In this document: piece by piece, positions 45,854 to 56,900 of the stretch
Layout: each line of letters opens with the position of its first letter
How positions within the stretch are numbered: position 1 is the first letter of the stretch
NCBI GenBank assembly: GCA_014529385.2
Contig: CM043967.1
Span: 134,861,182-134,925,181, forward strand
Direction of reading: 5' to 3'
DNA length: 64,000 nt
Source: Adiantum capillus-veneris
Lineage: Eukaryota; Streptophyta; Polypodiopsida; Polypodiales; Pteridaceae
Translations under genes and position numbers: made by a program
Notes under the pieces: model-generated
The model's database searches: none
Told to the model about the DNA's origin: nothing
Seen by the model: the letters and a program-made list of their open reading frames with translations, nothing else

Positions 45854-48043
45854 CTGCATCCATCCAAACAAGACAACAATTCAATTAGCCTTGGATGTGT
45901 TTTACACGTATTAATGGACTATATCAGTTGTTATCCATGTCCATCTTTACAGAATTTAATTACTTTAGACAAGCTAGGTTATAGAGATTTTTTTTAAAAA
46001 ACAGTGAGGTCTACTTGTTTAAGACATAGCTTGGTAGCTATGCTTGAGCTCATAGAAACAGCCATATACTTACTAGTCAATAAAGTTTTGTAAAAACTCC
46101 ATTCTTATCACGTGAGACCACATTTCTCGAGTCATATCTCGGTATTTATGCCAAGTTTTGAGAGTACCAACCATATACTTACCTTCAATTTCCCAAGCTT
46201 TCTCCATAGCTTGGTAGCTATGCTTAAAAATAACAGTAGTAACTATTCTCTTTCCAAAAAGAGAGTATCAAAAAAACCTATTCAAGTGGAGCTTTCATGT
46301 TTATGAGAAAGAGGTCAAATTTTTCCGCAATGTTGAGAGTAATCCCCACATTCTTACCTTCAAAAAACTTCGAGTTTCTCATTAAGCCCTTAGTATTCCA
46401 TTCAGTTCGACAGTATTCACCTCTATTTTAGCCAAGATACTTTTAAGTGTAGCGTCTTTTTATCAGTTCCTTTCCACATGCTAAAAAAACCATATACTTT
46501 CCTTCATAAAGAGCAGAATATCCAAAGATTGGTAGTTCCCCTAAAAAAACCCCAGGGTTATGCCAAGCAAGAGGTCATCCTTCCTCACATTGTGAATCCA
46601 TACACAGTACCCCATATTTTGAATGATACAAAGCTAAGATTAGCTTTTTTTTAAAAACCAGTTTTAACGTCAAAAGATTAGTTAAGCCACAAGTTTGAGA
46701 TAACTCGCAACAGCTTGAGAAAAAAGCCAGAGAAAAAAAACATGTTTTTTAAAAAAAAACAGCGACATAACCAGTCCATCATGCTAGTTTTTTTTCCCAG
46801 AGCCAAGTGACCATTAGGTTCACACTCAAATGCTGCTTCTATTCATATATTTGGAAAAAACCAATTTTTCCGTCAGTTGAAACAGATGTAAGAACGGCCA
46901 TGAAGCCAAGCCAACCAATATACTCCCAACCATATACACCTGTACATGCCAACATACTGCCCCATATCTACCTAATAAGTTTATGCAGAGGTGAAGTCTT
47001 TCCATGGTTTTTTTTAGAGCCATTTCATCATACTGTGGCAAGCCCCGGCTTCTATGACAAGTTTTTCTCTTCAAAAAACACCGAAAACAGAAAATACCTC
47101 CCTTCATTTCCTATGCATAAGTGATTCCAAGGTCATCAATAATGCCTAGGCCTATCAGAAAAAACAAGTAGATAGGAGCTTGGTGATTAAAAAAAAATTA
47201 TATGCAGTAACGAAAAAATTGTCCAAGGTTCCGCAGCAGAACAACCACTATCCATCAAAGTATGCCTTAGTTAGTACATCCAGTCATTTCCCTTGATCTG
47301 CCCAAGAGATGCCAGCCCATCTAAATATGTCCCACCCTAATTGAGGGCAAAAGAGTAGGTAGCACTACCCATATGCTGCTACAATATTTCTTTAGGGGAA
47401 AAAACGTTTTAGTCACAGAGAAAAAAACCAAAGACACCTATTCTGCAGTCATTTAAACGATTGCCAAAGCCTTTGAGAGCTTTATGTAGTATTTAGCAAC
47501 CATATGCTATGCTAGAACATCTCCAGAACCACAGTCGGTCAAGGGATAATAACCATTAAGCTTGATCAGGCCTCATGCTACAAAAAAAACAGCAGTCGGT
47601 TTCTGGCGAAAAGAAGACAGTTTAGGAAGACTTATAATACCTGTGGTGACTGAGTAGCAAGCTCCATTGCTTTTGGTATTTCAAGTGGAAATAACACAGA
47701 ACGGGTTTACCCAATATACACACTGAATCTCAAGCTAAGTGAGGGCTAAGGAGTGCCCTCACCTTTATAGGTTTGGTATGCACGCTTTCCTGAGTGTCTG
47801 AAGTGAAGAGAGTAGAGCCGCCCCATGCTGTGAGAGCGCCTCGTCCGTCAGATGCCATTACTGCCAGGGGAGAAAGCTCACCTTTACACGGTCCGAGGAT
47901 GGAAGGAGCCGCCTTCCTTCTGTAATGATAGTTTTGAAGATTGTTTTACGAGCTCCTTGCCCAATACCCAAGTCGGTGGCACAATGCTAGTAATGTAGGC
48001 CCTACTTTGCCAATAGGGGGGGAGAGAGGGGGGAGGGAGATAT
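45597..48043 (-). repeat. 5' terminal direct repeat of PLE2 (2447 bp)
   Basis: Near-identical partner of 35416-37873, with the same diverged internal modules and GTAAGTATATGG motifs on the minus strand (near 46062 and 46173). Its outer edge (48043) is ATATCTCCCTCCCC on the element strand; the 3' copy instead continues into the hairpin linker at 37874, which defines the element boundary. Confidence 0.85.
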
Positions 48044-48067
48044 ATAAGACTCCATAATGTTCACCCA

Positions 48068-48124
<57 letters not shown>

Positions 48125-48503
48125 GGCTATCACACCAACATGAGAGAGAGAGGGGGGGGAGAATAAGCATTGGTCTTACAATCATCAATCAACAAAGTGA
48201 CGATCAACAGAATCCACAATCAAGAATCATGAATCAACATTGACATCTATGAAATCGAGAATTAACGTAATTGGACAATTTTGATCTGACAAATCCAAGG
48301 CAGAAGGCGTGTAAGCCCAAGGCAAGAGCGGACCTCAACAAATAGCAAAGGCGAACGACAAGAGGCAACTCTGGAAAATCTTGGCTATTTTTGAGGTCTT
48401 TATGCTAGATTTTCTTGCTCTTGAGAAAGGGAGAAAAGGTGGAAAAAGAGATAGCAGAGATCTATTCGATGAATCTTGATCTCAAGATCTAATATGAGGG
48501 GGG

Positions 48504-48568
<65 letters not shown>

Positions 48569-48692
48569 CATAGCTATGCATTGTTATCTTGCTAGAGTGA
48601 TTCCAAGGACTATAGTTCCATTCTCCTCACATGTGGGCGAGCACACACACACACACACACCTACCTTTGTGTGTGTGTGTGTGTGTGTGTGT

Positions 48693-48725
<33 letters not shown>

Positions 48726-48756
48726 CAGACATACACACCTACCTATATATGTCTTC

Positions 48757-48788
<32 letters not shown>

Positions 48789-48799
48789 TCTCCAATTTC
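48044..48799. repeat. Microsatellite-rich spacer, no gene
   Basis: Compound (TG)n(AG)n at 48071-48124, AG run of about 33 units at 48500-48565, AC run at 48641-48660, TG/AG at 48667-48725 and again at 48763-48788. Unique sequence between them has no recognisable coding content. Confidence 0.8.
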
Positions 48800-48840
48800 C
48801 ATGATTTTCTTGGCCGCAACAACGCGCGGGTCACTACTAG
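48800..48840 (+). mobile_element. Helitron-like 3' terminus
   Basis: TTGGCCGCAACAACGCGCGG then GTCACTACTAG|T at 48811-48841 closely matches the terminus at 34710-34740 (hairpin CCG...CGG, CTAG, then T). The matching 5' end could not be chosen among several A|TC sites to the left, so only the terminus is annotated. Confidence 0.5.
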
Positions 48841-48943
48841 TTATATATAGTAGAAACATTTTAAATTAGATGTTTTGTAAGGTTGGCTGTCATTTCTTAC
48901 AATCTTACCCTTCATTTTTTCATTTTAGATTTTTTGAAGTGAA
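48841..48943. other. Target DNA left of the short copia element
   Basis: AT-rich; before insertion it was continuous with 52643 onward through CCGTG. Confidence 0.5.
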
Positions 48944-48948
48944 CCGTG

Positions 48949-49142
48949 TGTTGGGGTATAGGCGCCTGTGCCTTGCCCAGCCGCCCAGAGTCTGGGCGCC
49001 CACTGACTTGTATACCTTATACATAGCATAAGTGTATAGGGGGCTGCTCACTCTTTTGGAGTCTCCCCACACATATCTGTGTGTGTCGTTTGTCTCCTTC
49101 TCTCTCTCACTCTCCGTCTGTGGTGCTCCCCGATCCCCTTCA
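48949..49142 (+). repeat. 5' LTR (194 bp) of the short copia element
   Basis: TG...CA ends. Three mismatches with 52449-52642 (AGAGTC/AAAGTC, CACAC/CACCC, GTTTG/GTGTG). Confidence 0.95.
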
Positions 49143-49144
49143 AT

Positions 49145-49156
49145 TGGTATCAGAGC
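49145..49156 (+). promoter_or_regulatory. Primer binding site, initiator tRNA-Met
   Basis: TGGTATCAGAGC two bases downstream of the 5' LTR. Confidence 0.9.
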
Positions 49157-50514
49157 GTAGGTGCGGAGGGAGCGCGTGTGTGCACAGTCACGACGACAGC
49201 AGAGAGCCAGTTTCATTCCCAAAATCGCGTCTGCGCGCGCACACTTTCAAGAGTGCAAACAGGGTTTCGACTTCGGCATCGGCAAATTCAGCTTTCGGAG
49301 AGCGTTTCCACTAGGTGTCCTAGCGTTTTACCCCCCTTTTTGAAGCCATTCGAGCCATCAGAAACCTCATTCGAGCTACGGTTGAGGAGCTGCATTTTTC
49401 AGCCCTCTTTTGGCAGTTTATGCTGCGTTTTTGGGCCGAAACGGAGGTTTTTGGCATAGCTTTCACACCCGGACTCGGATACATGTGATCCAGGAGTCTA
49501 CCTTGGGGTTTTGGCACGCTCCGGACGCGCTCATTATATACGAATTTTAAAATTCTGAACGCTGAATTTTATGCAGCAGAAATTGTTAATTGTGTGTCGA
49601 GGATTCCACACATGGTTTGCTCTCAGATGTGAGAGTGATATTTGCTGCAAGTTTCCTCACAGGTGGGAGGATACGATGTATGCCTTATGTGGTTTGATGC
49701 TCAGGGAGACTAATGTGATTGCATTTTGAGCTCGGCAATGTATGCCTCGAGCATGTTTTTTGGCAGTCACAGGTAGAGCAGATATTTGTGTACTAGATTT
49801 GCAGGTGTTTGCAATGATGTATGCAAAGTGTGGAGATTGGTGCATGCATTTGGAGTGCGGTTTGATGTGCTTTGGTTGCTCATGGTTTTGAGCGTGCAGT
49901 CAGTTTGGTTACTGGTTTTGTGGCCGTTTTACTGACGAAACTCTGGCGAAATTTTCCCAGGAGTTTTATGCGTATCATTTATGCGATCTAGGTAGAGATT
50001 ACGGGTTGCACTCAGCATTTGCGTGCGGTGTTCTCTGCAGGTGGGAGATTTGTGCGTGTGTATGCATCGATACCGCACAGTGTGGGCTTGGTGATTAGCT
50101 CACGGGTTTGACAGGCGTACAGTTATCTTGGCACACTCACAAGAGTGAATGTTGTGATGTATGCTTGTGTGGCTACGAGCTAGGTAGCCGGATTCGAGCA
50201 CTAATGGCTTGAGGTTTTTCAGCAGGTTTCAGCTACAGGTTTACAATTTTACAGGCAGGTTTGAGGGCTTATTTGGGTGTTGAATTTTCAGCCATTGTTT
50301 CCTCTTTGCAGGTGTCCATGTATGACTCAGTTGTAGGCTGATCTGGGACACGTTTGTGACTTGTTTATGCAGTTGTTTAAGAGCGAATTTTGGGGCTGTT
50401 TTGGGGCTGATTTGTAGCCATATTTGCAGACTTTTGTTGATGCGATTCGAGCCAGTTTAGGGCTGATTTGGTTGACATTTGCTACTCATTGTTGGTTTCT
50501 CTTTTGCGAGCATT
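49157..50514 (+). other. Long untranslated leader of the short copia element
   Basis: About 1.36 kb between PBS and gag ATG, rich in G and T, with repeated TTTGCAGGTG-like and GTTTTGG-like words and no recognisable protein. Leaders this long are unusual for copia elements and may hold packaging signals. Short reading frames here (for example 49079-49459) run across the LTR edge and are not considered genes. Confidence 0.55.
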
Positions 50515-50967
50515 ATGGCTGATTTTTCATTTGATTTCCAGCGTTATGGTCTGACACAGTTTGATGGTGTAGATTTTGTTGCTTGGAAGGAACATATGCT
50601 TGTTGCATTGGCGGATTTGGGGCAGGATAAACCCTTGCGTGGTTTATCGGCGAAGCCCAAGTCCATGCGTGATGATGATTGGCAGGATCTTGATGAGTTA
50701 GCAATGTCTACGATTCGTTTGCATCTGGTTGAGTCTGTTGACTGGCAGGTCTCGAGGGAGACTACAACTCATGCTTTATGGCAGAGTTTACATTCTATGT
50801 ACGCGACATCCATGTCTACAAGGAAGTCTAGTCCCACTTCTATGTCCATGGGAGAGATCGGTCCCACACGCAAGTCTCGACGGCATAGAGACTTGACATG
50901 TTGGCATTGTGGACATAGAGGGCACATTAGGCGTCGATGTTTCAGGCGTTTGAGACAACGGAGGTGA
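50515..50967 (+). pseudogene. Copia gag fragment with zinc knuckle (151 codons)
   Basis: ATG at 50515 gives MADFSFDFQRYGLTQFDGVD, then FVAWKEHMLVALADLG (the copia gag N-terminal pattern), TTHALWQSLHSMY, and a zinc knuckle CWHCGHRGHIRRRC near the end. Normal copia gag is longer; about 100 residues between the SMY region and the knuckle appear to be missing. Ends TGA TAG, after which the same frame continues into the protease remnant, so gag and protease were probably one frame. Confidence 0.75.
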
Positions 50968-50970
50968 TAG

Positions 50971-51454
50971 ATGCGTGATGCAGATTTGGGCATGACAGAT
51001 GCTAGTGAGATCAGTACGGTGGTTACTGAGTATGCTTGTGACGGCGATGTCACATTTACATCTAGCTTGTCTTCAGACGATCTTATGTCTACGGATTGCA
51101 TATCGGATTGCACATTGTCTTCACATTGGTTACTAGATTCAGATGCTACTTTTCATGTCACGTTGCATCGTGAGTGGTTTAGCACGTTTTCTAGTGGGAG
51201 ACTTGGTTGTGTGCACATGGTCGGATGGTGCTGTGTATGACATTGAGGGTACAGGAGACGTATGTTTATCCTTGCCCAGTGGTATGAGATTTACCCTGCG
51301 TCATGTGCGTTATGTGCCAGATCTGAGATGGGATTTGATCTTAGTCAAACAGTTACGGGATAGTGGATGTCGGGTATCGCTGCTTGAGCGATCTTTTGCG
51401 TTGCATTTGGGTTCGCTAGTGATTGCGAGAGGTGCCAGGAGTGGTACAGGTTAG
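50971..51454 (+). pseudogene. Copia protease remnant and following linker (frameshifted)
   Basis: HWLLDSDATFHVTLHREWF resembles the copia protease active site (WxLDSGAxxH) with Gly changed to Asp. After a frameshift near 51215 another frame reads IEGTGDVCLSLPSG and LRHVRYVPDLRWDLILVKQL, the conserved protease-to-integrase linker. No integrase follows. Confidence 0.7.
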
Positions 51455-51592
51455 CCATTGCATGTGGATCACGAGAGAGACGGTGTTGTCTCTGTGATCA
51501 CGCAACTAGGTAGAGAGCGAGAGAGCAGGCAAGTCTCTTTTGCTTGTGGGTTGCAGGGTACTTTGCATGGAGTGTAGAGTAGTGAGCTCATT

Positions 51593-52351
51593 GTGCACAC
51601 AGTTGGGGCACGACTTGAGCAGTCACACAGAGAGGTGACAGAGTCAGACATACATGCTTTGCTAGTGACTGAGCAAAGCAGAGAGTCAGTTGTGCGAGAT
51701 ACTTCTATGCAGGATAGACAGGTAGAGCGGTCTTGCTCTAGTGAGTCACGACAGGAGGACGTTGTGCAAGAGTCTATACATACGGAGTTAGAGCATGAGA
51801 GCTCTAGTGAGTCACAGCAGATTGAGTGGTCATGTTTGCAGTGGATGACTGCAGAGGAGACTGAGATGTCAGCGATTATGCAGTCATTCCTTTCTATGCT
51901 CGACAGTGAGCATGGGGATATAGTTGTGCAGGATATGTCTTCCAGCATACACCTAGAGCAGCTGGTTTTCTTTGAGGTTGCACGACAGGTTGATGCATCT
52001 TTTGCGGACAGTCAGGAGATGCATGTGGCTGACACGCCTTGTCAGTCAGAGATGCCTATTGCCAGGGATATATATGTTGATGCATGCTCTGTAGAGCTAG
52101 CAGGGCCCGCTAGCATTGCATCGGCATTCGGTGGTCTCATGTATGAGATGTTGATCTTGAGACCGGATATCGCAGCTGCAGTGGGAGCATTTGCAGTTGG
52201 GGTTGTCAGTCGTTTGTTGACTGATGATGGCATAGTGCACGAGGGAGATATGCAGGTATTGCGTACATACTTGCAGTACGTGTGCGGTACGTCTGGTGGT
52301 GTATGGACTTACACGGGAGCAGGACAGCCGGATGCACACGATCACAGCTAG
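51593..52351 (+). pseudogene. Composite acidic ORF ending in a copia RNase H-region remnant
   Basis: An open frame of about 250 codons without an early ATG. The first ~160 residues are rich in Glu, Ser and Gln (for example VERSCSSESRQEDVVQESIH) and match nothing recognised. The tail reads SAFGGLMYEMLILRPDIAAA and LRTYLQYVCGTS, corresponding to the copia GSLMYxMxxTRPDIAxAVG and LRYLxGT region that links RT to RNase H; AVGAFAVGVVSR looks like a small internal duplication. Integrase and the RT palm are replaced by the acidic segment. Whether it is translated is unknown. Confidence 0.5.
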
Positions 52352-52437
52352 CCAGTGGGCATCGGTTGAGAGCGGTTTTCTCTCACCTTTTGGAGTCTTT
52401 AGACTAGGTTCCCTTGCTTAAAGGCACAGTCACCTTT

Positions 52438-52448
52438 AAGTGGGAGGT
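52438..52448 (+). promoter_or_regulatory. Polypurine tract of the short copia element
   Basis: AAGTGGGAGGT directly before the 3' LTR. Confidence 0.75.
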
Positions 52449-52642
52449 TGTTGGGGTATAGGCGCCTGTGCCTTGCCCAGCCGCCCAAAGTCTGGGCGCC
52501 CACTGACTTGTATACCTTATACATAGCATAAGTGTATAGGGGGCTGCTCACTCTTTTGGAGTCTCCCCACCCATATCTGTGTGTGTCGTGTGTCTCCTTC
52601 TCTCTCTCACTCTCCGTCTGTGGTGCTCCCCGATCCCCTTCA
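52449..52642 (+). repeat. 3' LTR (194 bp) of the short copia element
   Basis: Partner of 48949-49142; followed by the target duplication CCGTG at 52643-52647. Confidence 0.95.
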
Positions 52643-52647
52643 CCGTG

Positions 52648-52800
52648 GACTGACACATGGAGGCCCCCTCCTTCCTTGAAAATTTTAAGCCGCATTATCT
52701 ATATCTATCTATACTATATATAATGCAGCTTAAAATCTTCATGGAAGGAGAGACCCTCCGCTTGTCACTCACTGCTTCAATTCAAAGGAAACCTTACAAA
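52648..52800. repeat. Head-to-head Helitron-like 5' ends (imperfect palindrome)
   Basis: GACACATGGAGGCC...CTTGAAAATTTTAAGCCGCA (about 52650-52692) is roughly the inverse complement of TGCAGCTTAAAATCTTCATG...GGAGAGACCCTCC...TTGTCAC (about 52722-52770). The right arm begins TCTATACTATATATAATG, like the starts at 53200 and 53485. The two arms face each other across TATCTATATCTATC. Interpreted as two 5' ends of one family in opposite orientation, or a foldback element. Confidence 0.5.
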
Positions 52801-53083
52801 ATGTCCCATTTCTCTAAAGCCTGGAATCTTGGAACTTGTGAAACTTTTCAAGCCTTCAATTTTTACTCTACTTTTCCAACTTTACTTTTCCTTAATTGAA
52901 GGGTGGCTCAACTTTGCTTTTGGAAAGCAAATGGCCATAAAATTTTAGAATTTAAGAAATTGTGCGTATGCACACTAGCAAATTTTTGCCAATTTACTTC
53001 AAAGTGAACTTGGAATCTAACTATGATTTTTTGATTAATACACAAAATCCCAATTAATACACCAATTATGATCTCGAATAGCC
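52801..53083. other. No gene recognised
   Basis: AT-rich single-copy sequence following the Helitron-like 5' end. No coding content seen. Confidence 0.5.
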
Positions 53084-53105
53084 TCAAAATGGAAGGGTAT
53101 ATGTA

Positions 53106-53145
<40 letters not shown>

Positions 53146-53362
53146 GGGTCTCAAAGAGTGTTAATTTTTTTTCTTGATCGAAATAATTTTAAAGTAAATC
53201 TATACATATATAATGGAGATAAAATTTTCCAAGCAAGGAGAGGCCTTCCACGTGTCATCCATTGCAGCTTGCACAAATATCCATGTTTGAAACTCCATGA
53301 AATAACCTGGAGCCTGACGATCTCAGTGCTTGAAGGTCTCGAATAGCCCCAAAATGGAAGGG

Positions 53363-53440
<78 letters not shown>

Positions 53441-53625
53441 GTCTCAAAGAGATTTTTCTTGATCAAAATAATCTTAAAGTAAATCTATACATATATAATG
53501 GAGCTTAAATTTTCCAAGCAAGGAGAGGCCTTCCACGTGTCATCCATTGGAGCTTGCACAAATGTCCTCGTTGGGAACTCCATGAAATAACCTGCAGCCT
53601 GATGAGCTTAGTGCTTGAAGGTCTC
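53084..53625. repeat. Tandem pair of ~270 bp Helitron-like units with (TG)n(AG)n
   Basis: Unit 1 (about 53084-53338) and unit 2 (about 53339-53625) each run GAATAGCCxCAAAATGGAAG, (TG)n, (AG)n, GTCTCAAAGAG, TTTTCTTGATC, TCTATACATATATAATGGAG, CAAGCAAGGAGAGGCCTTCC, ATGAAATAACCTG and GTGCTTGAAGGTCTC. The second has much longer TG and AG runs (53366-53440). They share the TCTATAC...TAATG start with 52705. Reading frames over them are repeat artefacts. Confidence 0.7.
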
Positions 53626-53954
53626 AATCCAATCTCCACCTGCAACAGCTGCTCGTGCATGCGTTCGCATCCATGATGTGTGTATGTGGTGTTCATGTGT
53701 CACTGTGTGTGTGTGTGTAAGAGAGAGAGAGAGAGAGAAGAAAGAGAAGAAGAAGAAGAAATGCAATTGGCCGTTGGCTATGTGTGCGTATGAGACTCGA
53801 ATCTCAACCTACAGTGTGATTGGGCATTCTTGGTGGTGTGTGTGAGAGAGACTCCAATCTAGCTGAGCGAGCCTATGCGTACACCCAAGTTTGTGTGTGT
53901 GTGAGAGAGAGACTCCAATCTAGCTAAGCGAGCCTATGCGTACACCCAAGTTTG
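53626..53954. repeat. Microsatellites and a ~55-60 bp tandem duplication
   Basis: A (TG)n(AG)n run at 53705-53740. Then GTGTGAGAGAGACTCC, AATCTAGCT(G/A)AGCGAGC and CTATGCGTACACCCAAGTTT appear twice (about 53837-53893 and 53894-53954). The second copy ends exactly where copia copy 2 begins. Confidence 0.75.
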
Positions 53955-56900
53955 CTTCAACTAAAGTCGGAGCTAAATCAGGTTAAGAGGAACAACCTCT
54001 CAATGAATGATAATGCTTTGAAGATCAAGAGTATCATTGAGGCTCTTGGATCTATTAAAGTCTCAGTGGAAGACGATGACATTGTCCGTGCATGCTTGGA
54101 TGGTCTAGGAGATGAGTATGTACATTTTAGGTCTTCCATGAATACAAGAGACGACATCCCCGTGTTCCAAGATTTGATTTCTATGCTTATTCTTGAGGAG
54201 AAGAACCTTGACACATCTTCTTCTCATGGCAAAAATAATTCTGAACAGGCCTTCTATTCTAACTCCAACAGAGGTAGAGGTAGAGGTCGTGGTCGAGGCC
54301 CAAGGGGTTGCAGGGGCCAATTTCTGGAAGGTCAATCAAATCAAAACAATACAGGTGGCAGGGGAAACTAGTCTCAAGGCAGGGGGAGTCAAAGAGGTCG
54401 TGGTGCAGGATCAAGCAGGCAACAACATACTCTAGATAGTAGAGAATGTTGGACTTGTGGTGAAAGAGGTCACATGTCACGTGACTGTCCAAAGGGAAAA
54501 GCAAGTGGAAAGAGAGAACAGAGCAACTATGGATCTACTAGCAGAGATGCAAATGACAACAATAACGAGCGCATGTTTGTTATGCAGCATGTAATGAATA
54601 CAATGACTGCAGAGAATTCCACCCAAGATGATGTTTGGTATGTGGATTCAGGTGCCTCTAATCACATGACGTCTCATGGAGAGTGGTTTAGAGATATGCG
54701 CAAACCAGATGTGTCAGGCTATGTGCAGACAGGAGATGACACAGCTCACCCCATTGCTCATGTAGGGGACATACCTCTAAATATGAAGAGTGGGAAATCA
54801 AAGTACTTAGCAGATGTACTTCATGTCCCAAACATTACAAAGAATCTTGTTTCTGTTGGGTTCGCTTCAATCCAAATGGTTGTTATGTAGAAGATTTCTA
54901 GAATGGCTGTAAGCTGATCACAGAGGGCAAATGTGTGGGCAGAATGTTTACGCTGAATGTAGACATGCCTGAGGTAAAAGTTGCATTATTTGCACAGGGC
55001 ACAGGTGTTGTGGCTGATGTTGACATTTGGCACAAACGCATTGGCCATGTCAATGAGTAGAGATTGCGCAGCATGCAATCAAAACAGATTGTAAAAGGTT
55101 TGCCCAAATTCAAGGTGGATGGTATGCATAAAGTGTGTGCAGCATGCCAGTTTGGAAAACAGTCAAAGGGCTCATTTCCACATGAGGGCAATGTATGTAA
55201 AAAGCCACTTGAGGTGGTGCACACAGATGTTTGGGGTCCAACCGATACTGCAAGTATACATGGTTGCAGGTATTATGTCTCTTTCATTGATGACCATACA
55301 AAGAAAGTATGGGTCTACTTCATGCGTAACAAAAGTGAAGTGTTTGGTCACTTTTAAGACTTCAAAGTCATGATTGAGAAGGAGACATATATGCAAATCA
55401 AGAAATTGAGGTCAGATGGAGGGGGAGAGTACTTCTCCAATGATTTTTCAGATTTTCTGCGAATGCATGGTATACGCAGGCAATTTACATGCAGATATAC
55501 TCCACAACAGAATGGGGTCGCAGAAAGGAAAAACAGGCACATTGCAGAGGTTGCACATGCATTGATGAATGAGAAGAACATGCCTCATCGTTTCGAGACT
55601 GAAGCCGTAAATACAGCTGTGTACATTATGAACAGGACACCTATAGCTGCGGTGCATGATGTAACACCTGGGGAAAAGTTTACAGGTACAAAGCCTGATT
55701 TGGCACACTTGAAAGTGTTTGGTTGCATAGCTTACGTGCATGTACCAGATGAGTTGCGTAGGAAATTGGATCCTAAAGCAGAGAAATGTATTCTTGTGGG
55801 ATATTTCCTTGAACAAAAGGGGTACAGGTGCTACAATCCTACTACACGAGAATTACGAGTGAGCAGAGATGTAGTCTTTGATGAGATGAGCAGCTGGTAC
55901 AGTAATGCACATGGCACTATTGGGGCTGATGTAAAAGATGATGTGGTTGTACAAAATGTGAGGCCACAGTCACAGGTTTTGAGTGGACCACAAGAGTCCT
56001 CTTCTCGTGGCTCTGTTGAGAAACCATGGAATGGTAGACTATGTACGCAGGTTACTCCACCAACAGGTACAGGGAATGTATCACGAAAAGGAAAGGAAAA
56101 GGTTGATGAACCTCCCTTTATGGTTGATGCATCATCAGGTTTTTCACATGTAGACATGGATTCAGATGGTTCTGAACAAAGTCTTGATGAGGAATTTGGA
56201 ATTCCGGCTGTCAGGACACCTGGTGTAAGGAAAGTACAAGAAGATGCTAGAGGGCAAAGGAGTGACCTAGGACCGCGCAGATCTAATAGAGTCAGAAATC
56301 CAGTTCAGAAATTGACTTATGATGGGTATCTAGCGCATCACCAAGCCTACATGGCTAAGGTGATACAGGATGTGGAGCCCACATGTTTTGAGGATGCAGT
56401 TGGAAATGTGCATTGGGATGATGCAATGAATGAAGAGATGGCTGCATTGGAAGCAAACGACACATGGGAGTTGGTGCCATTGCCAAGTGGCAAGAAAGCT
56501 ATTGGCTGTAAATGGGTGTATAAAACCAAGCATAAGGCTGATGGTAACATTGAGCGTCACAAGGCAAGGCTGGTTGCAAAGGGTTATGCACAGACGTATG
56601 GCATAGACTATGAGGAGACCTTTGCTCCAGTGGCAAAGATGACGACTGTGAGAGCTGTCATAGCAGTGGCTGCATCTAGAGGATGGATTATGCATCAAAT
56701 GGATGTAAAGAATGCCTTCTTGAATGGTGAGTTGCAAGAGGAAGTGTATATGGATCAGCCACCTGGTTATGTCGATCCAGGTTACCCAGATTATGTATGC
56801 AGACTTCTCAAAGCTTTGTATGGTTTGAAGCAGGGCTCTAGAGCATGGTATGACAGGATTGCCAAGTATCTTGTCAGTATTGGTTTTAGGAGAGCTCATG

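Larger units (their letters stand above)
35416..48043 (-). mobile_element. Penelope-like retroelement copy 2 (PLE2), split by a copia insertion
   Basis: Minus-strand element: 5' terminal repeat 45597-48043, short ORF and RT frame 45392-43178, two-state hairpin, short linker, 3' terminal repeat 37873-35416. The repeats (2447 and 2458 bp) are almost identical, indicating a young insertion. A complete copia element with an ACACA target duplication sits in the linker between hairpin and 3' repeat; without it PLE2 is about 7.4 kb. Most of ORF1 is deleted. Complete flanking repeats contrast with the truncated upstream repeat of PLE1. Confidence 0.7.
48949..52642 (+). mobile_element. Non-autonomous copia element with 194 bp LTRs (3694 bp)
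   Basis: LTRs at 48949-49142 and 52449-52642 start TGTTGGGGTATAGG and end CCCCTTCA, differing at three positions. The target duplication CCGTG lies at 48944-48948 and 52643-52647. The PBS TGGTATCAGAGC starts two bases after the left LTR and a polypurine tract precedes the right one. The inside holds gag and protease remnants and a composite frame ending in an RNase H-region remnant; integrase and most of RT are missing. Complete ends with a gutted inside imply movement by proteins supplied elsewhere. Confidence 0.92.
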
